From: JALYUM01 sp036688685
GTDB lineage: Bacteria > Pseudomonadota > Gammaproteobacteria > Burkholderiales > Burkholderiaceae_D
Direction: 5' to 3'
NCBI RefSeq assembly: GCF_036688685.1
Contig: NZ_JAQQPS010000023.1
Span: 24,995-88,994, forward strand
Length of the DNA: 64,000 bases
Shown here: positions 33,787 to 43,171 of the stretch, piece after piece
How the letters are laid out: each line of letters begins with the position of its first letter
Position numbering within the stretch: position 1 is the first letter of the stretch
Made by a program: the position numbers and the translations under genes
The notes under the pieces: model-generated
What the model was told of the DNA's origin: nothing
The model's input: only the letters and a program-made list of their open reading frames with translations
Database searches by the model: none

Positions 33787-34163
33787 GTGACACCAACGTA
33801 CGCATCGACAAGTGGCTGTGGGCCGCACGTTTCTTCAAAACCAGGTCGCTGGCCACCGATGCGGTCGATCGCGGCCGCGTGCGCCTCGATGGCGACAGCA
33901 TCAAACCGTCGCGCACCGTCAAGCTGGACGACAAGCTGACCATCGACAACGGCTCGAATGTGTGGGAGGTGCTGGTGACCGGCATCTCCGACCAGCGCGG
34001 CTCGGCGACGATTGCCGCGACCCTGTATCAAGAGACGCCCCAGAGTATCGAAAAGCGCGAGAACGACCAGACGGCGCGGCGCCTGTTCCGCGAACCGGCA
34101 CTCGACATCAAGGGCCGTCCAAGCAAACATGACCGGCGCGCCATGGGCAAGGCCAACGGCTGA
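33783..34163 (+). CDS. hslR: S4-domain RNA-binding heat-shock protein 15 (HslR)
   Basis: 126 residues. VRIDKWLWAARFFKTRSLATDAVDRGRVRLDG is the S4 RNA-binding fold, and the basic C-terminal tail (KGRPSKHDRRAMGKANG) is typical of Hsp15, which binds free 50S subunits carrying nascent chains. ATGA overlap with the clsB stop. Length matches the family (about 130 residues). Confidence 0.9.
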   Translation: MSDTNVRIDKWLWAARFFKTRSLATDAVDRGRVRLDGDSIKPSRTVKLDDKLTIDNGSNVWEVLVTGISDQRGSATIAATLYQETPQSIEKRENDQTARRLFREPALDIKGRPSKHDRRAMGKANG

Positions 34164-34203
34164 GTTCGCGCCGAAGATAGAACCGCGCCTCTAAAGTTCA
34201 GGT

Positions 34204-34243
34204 TTGACTTTTGCGCCCCATTAGATAATAGTACGAGCGTTCG
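34204..34243 (+). promoter_or_regulatory. Probable promoter and TetR operator
   Basis: TTGACT at 34204-34209 and TAATAG at 34226-34231 with 16-bp spacing resemble a sigma70 promoter. The imperfect palindrome CGAGCGTTCG at 34234-34243 overlaps the expected start site and resembles operators of acyl-CoA-responsive TetR regulators, suggesting autoregulation. Confidence 0.4.
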
Positions 34244-34312
34244 CAATTTTTCGGAACGGTTTGGAACTTGTCGTCATTGCAGGGGCATCACATCACTACC
34301 ACAGCCAAATTC

Positions 34313-34930
34313 ATGCGCAAGGGAGAACTGACACGGGCAGCGATTCTCGATGTCGCGCTCGAGCTCGCCAGTCGCGAAGGCCTCGAAGGTCTGACCATCG
34401 GCCTGCTCGCGGACAAGATGAACATGAGCAAATCCGGCGTGTTTGCCCACTTCGGCTCGCGCGAAGACTTGCAGATGGAAGTGCTCAAGCTCTATCACCA
34501 CCGTTTCGAGCAGGAAGTATTTTTTCCCAGCGTGAAAGAATCGCGCGGCATTCCGCGCCTGCAGGCCATGTACGCCCGCTGGATTAAGCGGGTATCGGTG
34601 GAAATTGCCTCGGGATGCATCTATATTAGTGGAGCCGTTGAATACGACGACCGCCCCGGTCCCATCCGCGAAGAGCTGGTGGCCATGGTGCGGGCCTGGC
34701 AGGGCGCGTTGCTGCGCTGCGTCCAGCAGTGCATTGACGCCGGCCAGTTGCAGCCCGACACCGACGCCCAGCAAATGGTGTATGAAATGTACGGGCTGAT
34801 CCTGGCCCTGCACCACGATGCGCGCTTCTTGCGCCGCCCCGGCAGTGTCGACCGGGCCAAGTTAGGATTCGACCGTCTGCTCGAGAATTACCGCAATACC
34901 AGTCAAGTGAGTGTCAGCCTGGAAGGCTGA
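34313..34930 (+). CDS. TetR-family transcriptional regulator of the beta-oxidation cluster
   Basis: 205 residues from ATG 34313, which begins MRKGELTRAAILDVALELAS, the start expected for this subgroup; TTG at 34268 would add 15 residues without conservation I can recognise. The N-terminal helix-turn-helix is IGLLADKMNMSKSGVFAHFGSREDLQ, followed by an alpha-helical ligand domain. The gene precedes acyl-CoA dehydrogenase, FadB-type and thiolase genes in the same direction, so a fatty-acid or acyl-CoA-sensing repressor is likely. A candidate operator lies at 34234-34243. Confidence 0.85.
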   Translation: MRKGELTRAAILDVALELASREGLEGLTIGLLADKMNMSKSGVFAHFGSREDLQMEVLKLYHHRFEQEVFFPSVKESRGIPRLQAMYARWIKRVSVEIASGCIYISGAVEYDDRPGPIREELVAMVRAWQGALLRCVQQCIDAGQLQPDTDAQQMVYEMYGLILALHHDARFLRRPGSVDRAKLGFDRLLENYRNTSQVSVSLEG

Positions 34931-34984
34931 TACTCGTTCCGCTTCAGATTCAATTTAAAACCACACGCTTTTCAGGAGATCACC

Positions 34985-36775
34985 ATGGGTCAGTACGTCG
35001 CGCCAATCCGGGATATGCAATTCGTCCTGCACGAGTTGCTCAATGTTGCCGAGGAATTCAAGGGCATGCCCAACCATGAAGAAGTCGATGCCGACATCAT
35101 CAATCAGGTCCTGGAAGAGGGCGCCAAGTTCACCCAGGACGTGCTGTTCCCGCTGAACCACTCGGGCGACCGCGAAGGCTGCCATTTCGATGCCGCCACC
35201 AACACGGTCACGACCCCGAAAGGTTTTAAAGAAGCGTACCAGCAGTACGTCGACGGCGGCTGGGCTGCGCTCGGTTGCGATCCGGAATACGGCGGCCAGG
35301 GCTTGCCGATCACGCTGAACAATTCGTTCTACGAAATGCTGAACTCGTCGAACCAGGCGTGGACCATGTACCCGGGCCTGTCGCACGGCGCCTACGAGTG
35401 CCTGAAAGAACACGGCACCGACGACCAGAAAAAATTCTACCTGCCAAAACTGGTCTCGGGCGAGTGGACCGGCACCATGTGCCTGACCGAATCCCATTGC
35501 GGCACCGACCTCGGCATGCTGCGCTCGAAAGCGCTGCCGCAGGACGATGGCTCGTGGCTGATCACCGGCTCGAAGATTTTTATTTCGGCCGGCGAACACG
35601 ACATGTCGGAAAACATCATCCACCTGGTGCTGGCCCGTGTGCCGGATGCGCCGGAAGGCTCGAAAGGCATCTCGCTGTTCCTGGTGCCGAAGTTCCTGCC
35701 GAATGCTGACGGCAGCGTCGGCGAGCGCAATGCCATTACCTGCGGCGCCATCGAAGAAAAGATGGGCATCCACGGTAACTCGACCTGCCAGATGAACCTG
35801 GACGGCGCACGCGGCTGGATCATTGGCCAGCCGAACAAGGGCCTGAACGCCATGTTCGTGTTCATGAACGCGGCCCGCCTGGGCGTGGGCATGCAGTCGC
35901 TCGGTTTGACCGAAGTGGCGTACCAGAACGCACTGATCTACGCAAAAGACCGCATTCAAATGCGCAGCCTGTCGGGCGTGAAAGCACCGGACAAGCAAGC
36001 CGATCCGATCATCGTGCACCCGGACGTGCGCAGGATGTTGCTCACTGCAAAAGCATATGCCGAAGGCGCGCGCGCTTTCTCGTCGTATGTCGCGTTGCAG
36101 ATCGACCGCGAGCTGAACCACACCGACGCCGATGTGCGCAAGGAAGCCGCCGACGAAGTCGCGCTGCTGACGCCTGTCATCAAGGCCTTTATTACCGATA
36201 ACGCCTGGATTGCCACGTCGGAAGCCATGCAAGTATTTGGCGGCCATGGCTACATCAGCGAGTGGGGCATGGAACAGTATGTGCGCGATTCCCGTATCAA
36301 CATGATCTACGAAGGCACCAACACCGTGCAGTCGCTCGACCTGCTGGGCCGCAAAATCCTGATGGACAACGGCGCCAAGCTGCGTAAATTCGGCGAGAAA
36401 ATCAAGGCGTTCGTCGAAGACAACGGCCTCGACGAAAACATGAGCGAATTCATCACGCCGCTGGGCGAGCTGGGCGACAAGGTCACCAAGCTGACCATGG
36501 AAATCGGCATGAAGGCGTTCCAGAATCCGGACGAAGTCGGCGCCGCCGCCGTGCCTTATCTGCGCGTGGTTGGTCACCTGGTGTACAGCTACTTCTTCGC
36601 CCAAATGGCCAAGATCGCGCTGGAGAAGCAGGATTCGGGCGACACGTTCTACAAGTCGAAACTGGGCACGATCCGTTTCTACTTCGCGCGCCTGTACCCT
36701 GAAACCGCGATGCTGATCCGCCAGGCCCGTTCGGGTTCGGCGAATTTGATGGCGATGGAAGCTGACCTGTTTTAA
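34985..36775 (+). CDS. Acyl-CoA dehydrogenase (FadE-type, with C-terminal extension)
   Basis: 596 residues, the size of the long acyl-CoA dehydrogenases with an extra C-terminal domain. CLTESHCGTDLGMLRSKA and ITGSKIFISAGEHDMSENIIHLVLAR are FAD/substrate-binding segments; VFGGHGYISEWGMEQYVRD precedes IYEGTNTVQSLDLLGRK, where Glu443 is the expected catalytic base. It oxidises acyl-CoA to trans-2-enoyl-CoA with electrons going to ETF. A good AGGAG ribosome binding site precedes the ATG. Chain-length preference cannot be told. Confidence 0.93.
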   Translation: MGQYVAPIRDMQFVLHELLNVAEEFKGMPNHEEVDADIINQVLEEGAKFTQDVLFPLNHSGDREGCHFDAATNTVTTPKGFKEAYQQYVDGGWAALGCDPEYGGQGLPITLNNSFYEMLNSSNQAWTMYPGLSHGAYECLKEHGTDDQKKFYLPKLVSGEWTGTMCLTESHCGTDLGMLRSKALPQDDGSWLITGSKIFISAGEHDMSENIIHLVLARVPDAPEGSKGISLFLVPKFLPNADGSVGERNAITCGAIEEKMGIHGNSTCQMNLDGARGWIIGQPNKGLNAMFVFMNAARLGVGMQSLGLTEVAYQNALIYAKDRIQMRSLSGVKAPDKQADPIIVHPDVRRMLLTAKAYAEGARAFSSYVALQIDRELNHTDADVRKEAADEVALLTPVIKAFITDNAWIATSEAMQVFGGHGYISEWGMEQYVRDSRINMIYEGTNTVQSLDLLGRKILMDNGAKLRKFGEKIKAFVEDNGLDENMSEFITPLGELGDKVTKLTMEIGMKAFQNPDEVGAAAVPYLRVVGHLVYSYFFAQMAKIALEKQDSGDTFYKSKLGTIRFYFARLYPETAMLIRQARSGSANLMAMEADLF

Positions 36776-36789
36776 ATAACCCCCTCCCG

Positions 36790-36879
36790 CGTCATCCCCG
36801 CGAAGGCGGGGACCCATACCATGCGCGCAGCACCACCAAAGCATGCGTGCTACAGGCCCCCGCCTCCGCGGGGGTGACG
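36790..36879. repeat. Palindromic intergenic repeat, copy 2 (paired)
   Basis: CGTCATCCCCGCGAAGGCGG then GGACCCATACC at 36790-36820, with inverted partner CCCCGCCTCCGCGGGGGTGACG ending at 36879. The layout, two hairpin halves in opposite orientation around a 35-bp spacer, is the same as at 19040 and 44123. It sits between two co-directional beta-oxidation genes and may modulate mRNA stability. Confidence 0.8.
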
Positions 36880-36901
36880 AAGCAAACAAAGGAAACTATT
36901 T

Positions 36902-39286
36902 ATGTCGAATTTCACCGTCAAAAAAGTCGCCGTCCTCGGCGCGGGCGTGATGGGTGCGCAGATTGCTGCGCACTGCGTCAACGCCAAGGTACAAGTTGTC
37001 CTGTTCGACCTGCCGGCCAAGGAAGGCCCGAAAAACGGCATCGTCCTGCGCGCCATCGAAAACCTGAAAAAACTCTCGCCTGCCCCGCTGGGCAACAAGG
37101 ACGACGCTTCCCTGATCGAAGTCGCCAACTACGACGACAACCTCGATGTCCTGGCAGGCTGTGACCTGATCATCGAAGCCATCGCCGAGCGCATGGACTG
37201 GAAACACGACCTGTATAAAAAGGTCGCGCCGCACATCGCGCCGAACGCGATCTTCGCCTCGAACACCTCGGGCCTGTCGATCAACAAGCTGGCCGACGGC
37301 TTCGACGCCGAATTGAAGGCACGCTTCTGCGGCGTCCACTTCTTCAACCCGCCGCGCTATATGCACCTGGTCGAACTGATCCCGACCGTCGACACCCGTC
37401 CTGAAATTCTCGACCAGCTCGAAACCTTCCTCACCTCCGTGCTCGGCAAAGGCGTCGTGCGCGCCAAGGACACCCCGAACTTCATCGCCAACCGCGTCGG
37501 TATCTTCGGCATGCTGGCCACCATCCACCAGGCCGAGAAATTCGGCCTGTCCGTCGACGTCGTCGATGACCTCACCGGCGCAAAATTGGGTCGCGCGAAA
37601 TCCGGCACCTTCCGTACCGCCGACGTGGTCGGCCTGGACACGATGGGCCATGTGATCAAGACCATGCAGGACACGCTGCAGGACGATCCGTTCTTCAGCA
37701 TCTATAAAACGCCTGACGTCCTGGCCAAGCTGGTTGCAAAAGGCGCGCTGGGTTCGAAAACCGGCGGCGGCTTCTACAAAAAAGTCGGCAAGGATATCCA
37801 GCGCCTCGACTTCGCCACGGGTGAATACGTCACCGGCGGCGGCAAGGCCGACGACATCGTCGCGCGCATCCTCAAAGAAAAAGACCCGGTTAAAAAATTC
37901 AAGGCCATGCGCGCATCGACCAATCCACAGGCGCAGTTCCTGTGGGCGATCTTCCGCGACGCCTTCCATTACATTGCCGTGCACCTGGGCAGCATTGCCG
38001 ACAACGCGCGCGACGTCGATTTCGCGATGCGCTGGGGCTTCGGCTGGAACGTCGGCCCGTTCGAAACGTGGCAGGCCTCTGGCTGGAAGCAGATCGCCGA
38101 ATGGGTCAAGGAAGACATCGACGCCGGCAAGGCGCTGACCAATACACCGCTACCAGCATGGGTGTTCGAAAAAGACGGCGTGCATACGCCAGAAGGTTCG
38201 TACTCCGCCGCCAGCAACAGCTATGTGCCGCGCTCCACCCTGCCAGTGTACGAGCGCCAGGCGTTCCGTGCGCCGGTGCTGGGCGCGGGCGGTCAGGATG
38301 CCAAGACCGCTGGCACCACCGTGTTCGAAGACGAATCGGTGCGTCTGTGGCACTCGGGCGATGAAGTCCTGGTCATCTCGCTGAAAACCAAGATGCACGT
38401 CATCGGCGATGGCGTCATCAAGGGCATCCAGCGCGGCCTGCTTGAGGCCGAAAAAGGTTTCAAGGGTCTGGTGATCTGGAATACCGACGCTGCCGAAGGC
38501 GGCGCCTTCTCGGCCGGCGCCGACCTGCAATCGGCCCTGCCAGCCTTCATGGCCGGCGGCGCGAAAGCGATGGACCCGATCATCAAGGAGCTGCAGGACA
38601 CCTTCATGAAGATGAAGTACTCGAACGTGCCGGTGGTGGCTGCTGTCGCGGGCCTGGCACTGGGCGGCGGCTGCGAAATGGCGCTGCATGCGTCGAAACG
38701 CGTGGCGTCGATCGAGTCGTACATCGGTCTGGTGGAAGTGGGCGTGGGCCTGATTCCTGCCGGGGGCGGTTTGAAGGAAGCGGCAGTGCGCGCCTTCACG
38801 GAAGCGAAGGGCAACGACATCCTGCAATTCCTGAAAACCGGCTTTACCAATGCGGCCACGGCCAACGTGTCGAAGTCGGCACTGGAAGCGAAAGCCATGG
38901 GCTACCTGAAGGAAGACGACATCATCGTCTTCAACGCCTACGAGCTGCTGCACGTGGCCAAGGTACAGGCGCGCGCCATGTTTGACGCAGGTTACCGGGC
39001 ACCGGTCCAGCGTCCGGTGGTGGCCACGGGCCGCTACGGCTGGGCGACCATCCGTGGCCAGCTGGTCAATATGCGTGACGGCGGCTTCATCTCGGCGCAC
39101 GACTACAAGCTGGGCGACATGATCGCGGAGATCGTCTCCGGCGGCGATATCGACCAGGGCAGTGTCGTGAACGAACAGTGGTTCCTCGACATGGAGCGCA
39201 AGGCTTTCCTCGAACTGCTGAACAACCCGAAATCGCAGGAACGGATCATGGGCATGATGCAGACCGGCAAACCCGTTCGCAACTAA
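36902..39286 (+). CDS. 3-hydroxyacyl-CoA dehydrogenase / enoyl-CoA hydratase (FadN-type domain order)
   Basis: 794 residues. The dehydrogenase comes first: the Rossmann loop KKVAVLGAGVMGAQIAAHCV (residues 7-26) and GVHFFNPPRYMHLVELIPT with the catalytic-type His. A second dehydrogenase C-terminal domain follows, and the enoyl-CoA hydratase domain is at the C-terminus with GGAFSAGADLQS and GLALGGGCEMALH forming the oxyanion hole. This order is the reverse of E. coli FadB and matches FadN-like proteins. It carries out the hydration and NAD+-dependent oxidation steps. It is followed after 25 bp by the thiolase gene. Confidence 0.93.
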   Translation: MSNFTVKKVAVLGAGVMGAQIAAHCVNAKVQVVLFDLPAKEGPKNGIVLRAIENLKKLSPAPLGNKDDASLIEVANYDDNLDVLAGCDLIIEAIAERMDWKHDLYKKVAPHIAPNAIFASNTSGLSINKLADGFDAELKARFCGVHFFNPPRYMHLVELIPTVDTRPEILDQLETFLTSVLGKGVVRAKDTPNFIANRVGIFGMLATIHQAEKFGLSVDVVDDLTGAKLGRAKSGTFRTADVVGLDTMGHVIKTMQDTLQDDPFFSIYKTPDVLAKLVAKGALGSKTGGGFYKKVGKDIQRLDFATGEYVTGGGKADDIVARILKEKDPVKKFKAMRASTNPQAQFLWAIFRDAFHYIAVHLGSIADNARDVDFAMRWGFGWNVGPFETWQASGWKQIAEWVKEDIDAGKALTNTPLPAWVFEKDGVHTPEGSYSAASNSYVPRSTLPVYERQAFRAPVLGAGGQDAKTAGTTVFEDESVRLWHSGDEVLVISLKTKMHVIGDGVIKGIQRGLLEAEKGFKGLVIWNTDAAEGGAFSAGADLQSALPAFMAGGAKAMDPIIKELQDTFMKMKYSNVPVVAAVAGLALGGGCEMALHASKRVASIESYIGLVEVGVGLIPAGGGLKEAAVRAFTEAKGNDILQFLKTGFTNAATANVSKSALEAKAMGYLKEDDIIVFNAYELLHVAKVQARAMFDAGYRAPVQRPVVATGRYGWATIRGQLVNMRDGGFISAHDYKLGDMIAEIVSGGDIDQGSVVNEQWFLDMERKAFLELLNNPKSQERIMGMMQTGKPVRN

Positions 39287-39311
39287 TCGCCGAAACTACA
39301 GGATAAAAACC

Positions 39312-40508
39312 ATGAGCAAACAACTTCAAGACGCCTACATCGTCGCCGCGACCCGCACGCCGATCGGCAAAGCACCACGCGGCATGTTCAACAAGACCCG
39401 CCCGGACGACCTGCTGGTGGCCGCCATCCGTGGCGCCATGGCTGCCGTGCCGAATCTGGACCCGGCACTGATCATCGACGCCATCATTGGCTGCTCGTTC
39501 CCGGAAGCCGAACAGGGTTTCAATATTGCCCGTAATTCGGTGATCCTGGCCGGCTTGCCAAACACGGTTGGCGGCGTGACTGTCAACCGCTACTGCGCCT
39601 CGGGCATCACCTCGCTGGCCATGGCTGCGGACCGCATCCGCGTCGGTGAAGCCGACGTGATGATCGCCGGCGGCGTCGAATCGATGTCGATGGTGCCGAT
39701 GATGGGCCACCACCCGTCGATCAACATGAACACGTTTAAAGACGAAAATGTCGCGCTGGCCTACGGCATGGGCCTGACCGCGGAAAACGTCGCCAAGCAA
39801 TGGAAAGTGTCGCGCGAAGACCAGGACGCGTTTGGCCTGGAATCGCACCGCCGCGCCATCGCCGCCCAGCAGGCCGGCCTGTTCAAGGACGAGATCACGC
39901 CGGTCGAAATCACGACCCGCACGCCTGACCTGACGACCGGTGAAATCAAGGTCAAGACGCGCATGGCCGACACCGACGAAGGCCCGCGCGCTGACGCAAG
40001 CATGGAAGGTATGGCCAAGTTGAAGCCAGTCTTCGCTGCCAAAGGTACCGTCACCGCGGCAACGTCGTCGCAGATGTCCGACGGCGCTGGCGCCCTGATC
40101 CTGGTCAGCGAAAAAATCCTGCGCGAGCACAACCTGACACCGCTGGCGAAATTTTCGTCGTTCGCCGTGCGCGGCGTGCCGCCTGAAATCATGGGCATCG
40201 GACCGAAGTTCGCCATTCCTGCCGCGCTGGCCGCGGCCGGCATCACGCAGGACCAGCTCGACTGGATCGAACTGAACGAAGCATTCGCCGCCCAGGCCCT
40301 GGCCGTGATCCGCGACCTGAACCTGGACACCCGCAAAGTGAACCCGATGGGCGGCGCAATCGCCCTGGGCCACCCGCTCGGCGCCACCGGCGCGATTCGC
40401 GCCGCCACGGTCGTCCACGCACTGATCCGCAACCAGCTGAAATACGGCATGGTCACGATGTGCGTCGGCGCCGGCATGGGCGCCGCCGGTATCATCGAAC
40501 GCGTGTAA
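39312..40508 (+). CDS. Acetyl-CoA C-acyltransferase (thiolase)
   Basis: 398 residues of the thiolase family. The nucleophile is Cys95 in VNRYCASGITSLAMAADRI, and the catalytic pair is His354 in ALGHPLGATGA and Cys384 in TMCVGAGMGAAGI. GGVESMSMVPMMGHH is another family segment. It cleaves 3-ketoacyl-CoA to acetyl-CoA in the last step of beta-oxidation, acting with the preceding multifunctional enzyme as in FadAB/FadNA pairs. A strong terminator follows at 40530. Confidence 0.94.
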   Translation: MSKQLQDAYIVAATRTPIGKAPRGMFNKTRPDDLLVAAIRGAMAAVPNLDPALIIDAIIGCSFPEAEQGFNIARNSVILAGLPNTVGGVTVNRYCASGITSLAMAADRIRVGEADVMIAGGVESMSMVPMMGHHPSINMNTFKDENVALAYGMGLTAENVAKQWKVSREDQDAFGLESHRRAIAAQQAGLFKDEITPVEITTRTPDLTTGEIKVKTRMADTDEGPRADASMEGMAKLKPVFAAKGTVTAATSSQMSDGAGALILVSEKILREHNLTPLAKFSSFAVRGVPPEIMGIGPKFAIPAALAAAGITQDQLDWIELNEAFAAQALAVIRDLNLDTRKVNPMGGAIALGHPLGATGAIRAATVVHALIRNQLKYGMVTMCVGAGMGAAGIIERV

Positions 40509-40529
40509 GTTACAGCGCGATCTGACAGA

Positions 40530-40560
40530 AGGGCGCTGCGGGAAACCCAGCGCCCTTTTT
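40530..40560 (+). terminator. Rho-independent terminator after thiolase
   Basis: AGGGCGCTG (40530-40538) pairs with CAGCGCCCT (40548-40556), closing a short GGGAAACC-containing loop and followed by TTTT. This is a strong intrinsic terminator 21 bp after the thiolase stop, ending the TetR/beta-oxidation transcript. Confidence 0.9.
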
Positions 40561-40578
40561 ATATCGTTACACGCGAAC

Positions 40579-40608
40579 CGTCACCCCGGCGCAGGCCGGG
40601 GCCTATAC
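40579..40608. repeat. Palindromic intergenic repeat, copy 3 (single half)
   Basis: CGTCACCCCGGCGCAGGCCG then GGGCCTATACC is one half-unit of the repeat family, with no inverted partner nearby. It lies between the thiolase terminator and the enoyl-CoA hydratase gene. Confidence 0.65.
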
Positions 40609-40654
40609 CACGCTAGCTAAATCGCCAGCGCAAAAACAAAAGGGACACAAAAAA

Positions 40655-41434
40655 ATGGATATCCTCAGCAAAACCGAAAACGGCGTCCTCACGCTCCAGT
40701 TCAACCGCCTCCCGCGCAAAAACGCCATCACCGCCGTCATGTACCAAACCATGGCCGACGCCCTGGTCGCCGCCAACGACGACAAGACTATCCGCGCCAT
40801 CCTGCTCGCCGGCCAGCCCGAAATCTTCACCGCCGGCAACGACCTCGACGACTTCATGAAGAACTCGGCCCCGGTCCCGGGTGTGGCGCCTGAAAGTCGA
40901 CCTGTATTCCAGTTCATGCGCGCCCTGATCGGCTGCACCAAACCCGTCATCGCTGCCGTTTCGGGTGCTGCCATCGGCATCGGCACCACGCTGCTGCTGC
41001 ACTGCGACCTGGTCTACTGCGCCGACAATGCCAAATTCTCGATGCCCTTTGCCCAGCTTGGCCTGTGTCCGGAATTTGGTTCCAGCCTATTGTTCACGCA
41101 ACTCGCAGGTTACCCGCGCGCCGCCGAAAAACTGCTGCTCGGCGACGCCTTCACGGCCCAGGAAGCGTTCGAGATGGGCCTGGTCTCGAAAGTATTGAGC
41201 GCCGACGAGCTGCTGCCGTTCGCGCAAAAACAAGCCGCGCGCCTGGTTGCGCTGCCAGCCGCCTCGGTGCGCACCACCAAGGCGCTGATGCGAGCGCCAC
41301 GCAAGGAAGCCACGCTGGCCGCCATTGCCGCCGAAAATGCACGCTTCGGCGCCATGCTGCTGGCGCCGGAAGCGAAGGAAGCCTTTACGGCGTTCTTCGA
41401 GAAGCGCAAGCCGGATTTTTCGACGTTCGACTAA
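40655..41434 (+). CDS. Enoyl-CoA hydratase/isomerase family protein
   Basis: 259 residues of the crotonase fold. The oxyanion-hole segments are EIFTAGNDLDDFM and AVSGAAIGIGTTLLLHCDLVY; SMPFAQLGLCPEFGSSLLF and the C-terminal FTAFFEKRKPDFSTF are typical of the group. The catalytic Glu expected near CPEFG is present, so hydratase or isomerase activity is plausible. It is separated from the thiolase by a terminator and repeat half, so it may be transcribed on its own although it shares the fatty-acid context. Confidence 0.9.
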   Translation: MDILSKTENGVLTLQFNRLPRKNAITAVMYQTMADALVAANDDKTIRAILLAGQPEIFTAGNDLDDFMKNSAPVPGVAPESRPVFQFMRALIGCTKPVIAAVSGAAIGIGTTLLLHCDLVYCADNAKFSMPFAQLGLCPEFGSSLLFTQLAGYPRAAEKLLLGDAFTAQEAFEMGLVSKVLSADELLPFAQKQAARLVALPAASVRTTKALMRAPRKEATLAAIAAENARFGAMLLAPEAKEAFTAFFEKRKPDFSTFD

Positions 41435-41447
41435 GCGTTGCGCCCTG

Positions 41448-42194
41448 ATGGCGACGCGCAGACCAAAGGCAAACGCCTGCCGCGTCGCCGCATTTCAGTG
41501 CGCCCCTCTGGCCGATGACATTCCAGGAACCACGCGGCGCCTCCTGCATGACGTGCAGTGGTGTGAGACGCAAGGCGTCGACCTGGTGGTATTTCCCGAA
41601 TGTTTTTTGCAGGGATACACGACCGATCGGCATCTGATTGCCAACCGGGCCATTGCGGCAGACAGCCCGCAATTGCAGGCATTTGCAGCGACGTTTGCAG
41701 GGCTGACCCCCGATCTGATCGTGGGCTTCATCGAGCGGCGCGCGAACGGTTTTTACAATGCGGCTGCCGTCATCCGCGGCGGCGAGCTTGTCGGCATCTA
41801 TGCCAAGAATCACCCCAACGAACAGGCGTTTTTGCCCGGAAATGCCAGTCCGGTCTTCCAAACACGCGCTTTCACCTATGGCATCAACATCTGCGCCGAT
41901 GCCAATTTCCCCGCTTGCGCCCAACGCGTTGCCGATCTGGGCGCGCAACTGATCTGTTATCCGCTGAATAACTTGCTGGCGCCAGCCACCGCCGATCGAT
42001 GGCGTGCGCGCAGCGTTCTCAATCTCCAGGCGCGTGCTGTTGAAACCGGGTGCTGGGTCGTGTCGTCCGATGTCGTCGGGCACCACGACGCGAAGTTGAG
42101 TCACGGTTGTACCTGTATCGTGAGCCCGGTCGGCGCCATCGTGGCCAGGGTGATGGAAGGACGTGAGGGCGTGATCGTCCACGATATAGAATAA
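41448..42194 (+). CDS. Carbon-nitrogen hydrolase (nitrilase superfamily)
   Basis: 248 residues with the Glu-Lys-Cys triad: Glu51 in VVFPECFLQGY, Lys120 in GIYAKNHPNEQAF and Cys149 in NICADANFP. The nitrilase superfamily hydrolyses or condenses C-N bonds; this is a single-domain amidase-like member with no recognisable partner domain. The ATG at 41448 starts 13 bp after the hydratase stop, so cotranscription is possible. Substrate unknown. Base composition is slightly less GC-rich than in the preceding beta-oxidation genes. Confidence 0.85.
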   Translation: MATRRPKANACRVAAFQCAPLADDIPGTTRRLLHDVQWCETQGVDLVVFPECFLQGYTTDRHLIANRAIAADSPQLQAFAATFAGLTPDLIVGFIERRANGFYNAAAVIRGGELVGIYAKNHPNEQAFLPGNASPVFQTRAFTYGINICADANFPACAQRVADLGAQLICYPLNNLLAPATADRWRARSVLNLQARAVETGCWVVSSDVVGHHDAKLSHGCTCIVSPVGAIVARVMEGREGVIVHDIE

Positions 42195-42260
42195 ACTTTT
42201 CGTGTTCCTGGCAGCCGGCTCGTGCACCCGGGCTAATGCCATTCGACAAGGCAGACGATC

Positions 42261-43037
42261 ATGCGAGTCACGCTCGCGGCATCCTTATCGGCCATTGCGC
42301 TGTTGTTCGGCATGTTGGCGCTATTCGAGGTCGGACGACGCATCGGCAAGCGGGGACTCGCGCGTGACAGCGACGGCGTGGCGAAGGGCACCGGTCCGGC
42401 CGAGGCGGCCGTATTCGGCTTACTCGGCTTGCTGCTGGCATTCACGTTTTCCGGCGCCGCGTCGCGCTTTGAAGCACGGCGCCACCTGATCACCGAGGAG
42501 GCGAATGCGATCGGGACGGCCTACCTGCGCATCGACTTGCTGCCCCGTGACTCCCAGCCGGAAATGCGGCAACTGTTTCGCCGCTACCTGGACCTGCGCA
42601 TCGCTACCTATCAGGATGTGCAGGACGGCGCCGGCATGCGCGCCAGGATTGCAGAGGAAACGGCCTTGCAAAAAAAGATGTGGGCGGCGGCAATCGCTGC
42701 AAGCGCAGGCGACGCCAGCGGACACGTGGCGCGCGTGCTGCTCCCGGCACTGAACGCGTTGATCGACATCACCACGACCCGGGCCACGGCGACGCAGAAC
42801 CATCCGCCCCGTATTATTTTTCAGTTGCTTGCAAGCCTGTGCCTGGTCAGCGCGGCGCTGGTCGGCTACATCACCTGCGCCACCGCGCGGCGCAACTGGT
42901 TTTCGATGCTGATTCTCGCGATCAGCATGTCGCTGACCTTTTACGTGATCCTCGACCTGGAGAACCCGCGCTTGGGGCTGATCCGAATCGACGCGGCCGA
43001 TCAGGTGCTGGCCGAGCTGCGCGAGAGCATCCGGTAA
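42261..43037 (+). CDS. DUF4239-like membrane protein
   Basis: 258 residues. Membrane segments are at the N-terminus (about 5-25), around GLLGLLLAFTFSGAASRF (about 50-68), and two near the C-terminus (FQLLASLCLVSAALVGYITC and WFSMLILAISMSLTFYVILDLE). The LAFTFSGAASRFEARRHLITEEANAIGTAYLRIDLLP segment and the C-terminal DLENPRLGLIRID are typical of the bestrophin-like DUF4239 family. Function unknown; an ion-channel-like role has been suggested by fold only. It stands alone between the nitrilase and an HExxH protein. Confidence 0.75.
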   Translation: MRVTLAASLSAIALLFGMLALFEVGRRIGKRGLARDSDGVAKGTGPAEAAVFGLLGLLLAFTFSGAASRFEARRHLITEEANAIGTAYLRIDLLPRDSQPEMRQLFRRYLDLRIATYQDVQDGAGMRARIAEETALQKKMWAAAIAASAGDASGHVARVLLPALNALIDITTTRATATQNHPPRIIFQLLASLCLVSAALVGYITCATARRNWFSMLILAISMSLTFYVILDLENPRLGLIRIDAADQVLAELRESIR

Positions 43038-43171
43038 CCGTGCCAGCAGTCCTCGGCGCGAGCTGGGAACAGGGCGCGTAAAGTTTTGCGCAAACCAGCC
43101 GTTAATGGAGCAGATAGCGGCGCCCGTTCCGGATTGCCGACGCCCTGTATTGACTCTCCCGCGAGGCTGTT

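Noticed and set aside
34955..36889. 644-codon minus-strand frame opposite the acyl-CoA dehydrogenase gene
   Set aside because: Antisense shadow in GC-rich coding DNA. It runs through the promoter-proximal region and a repeat and has no recognisable domain.
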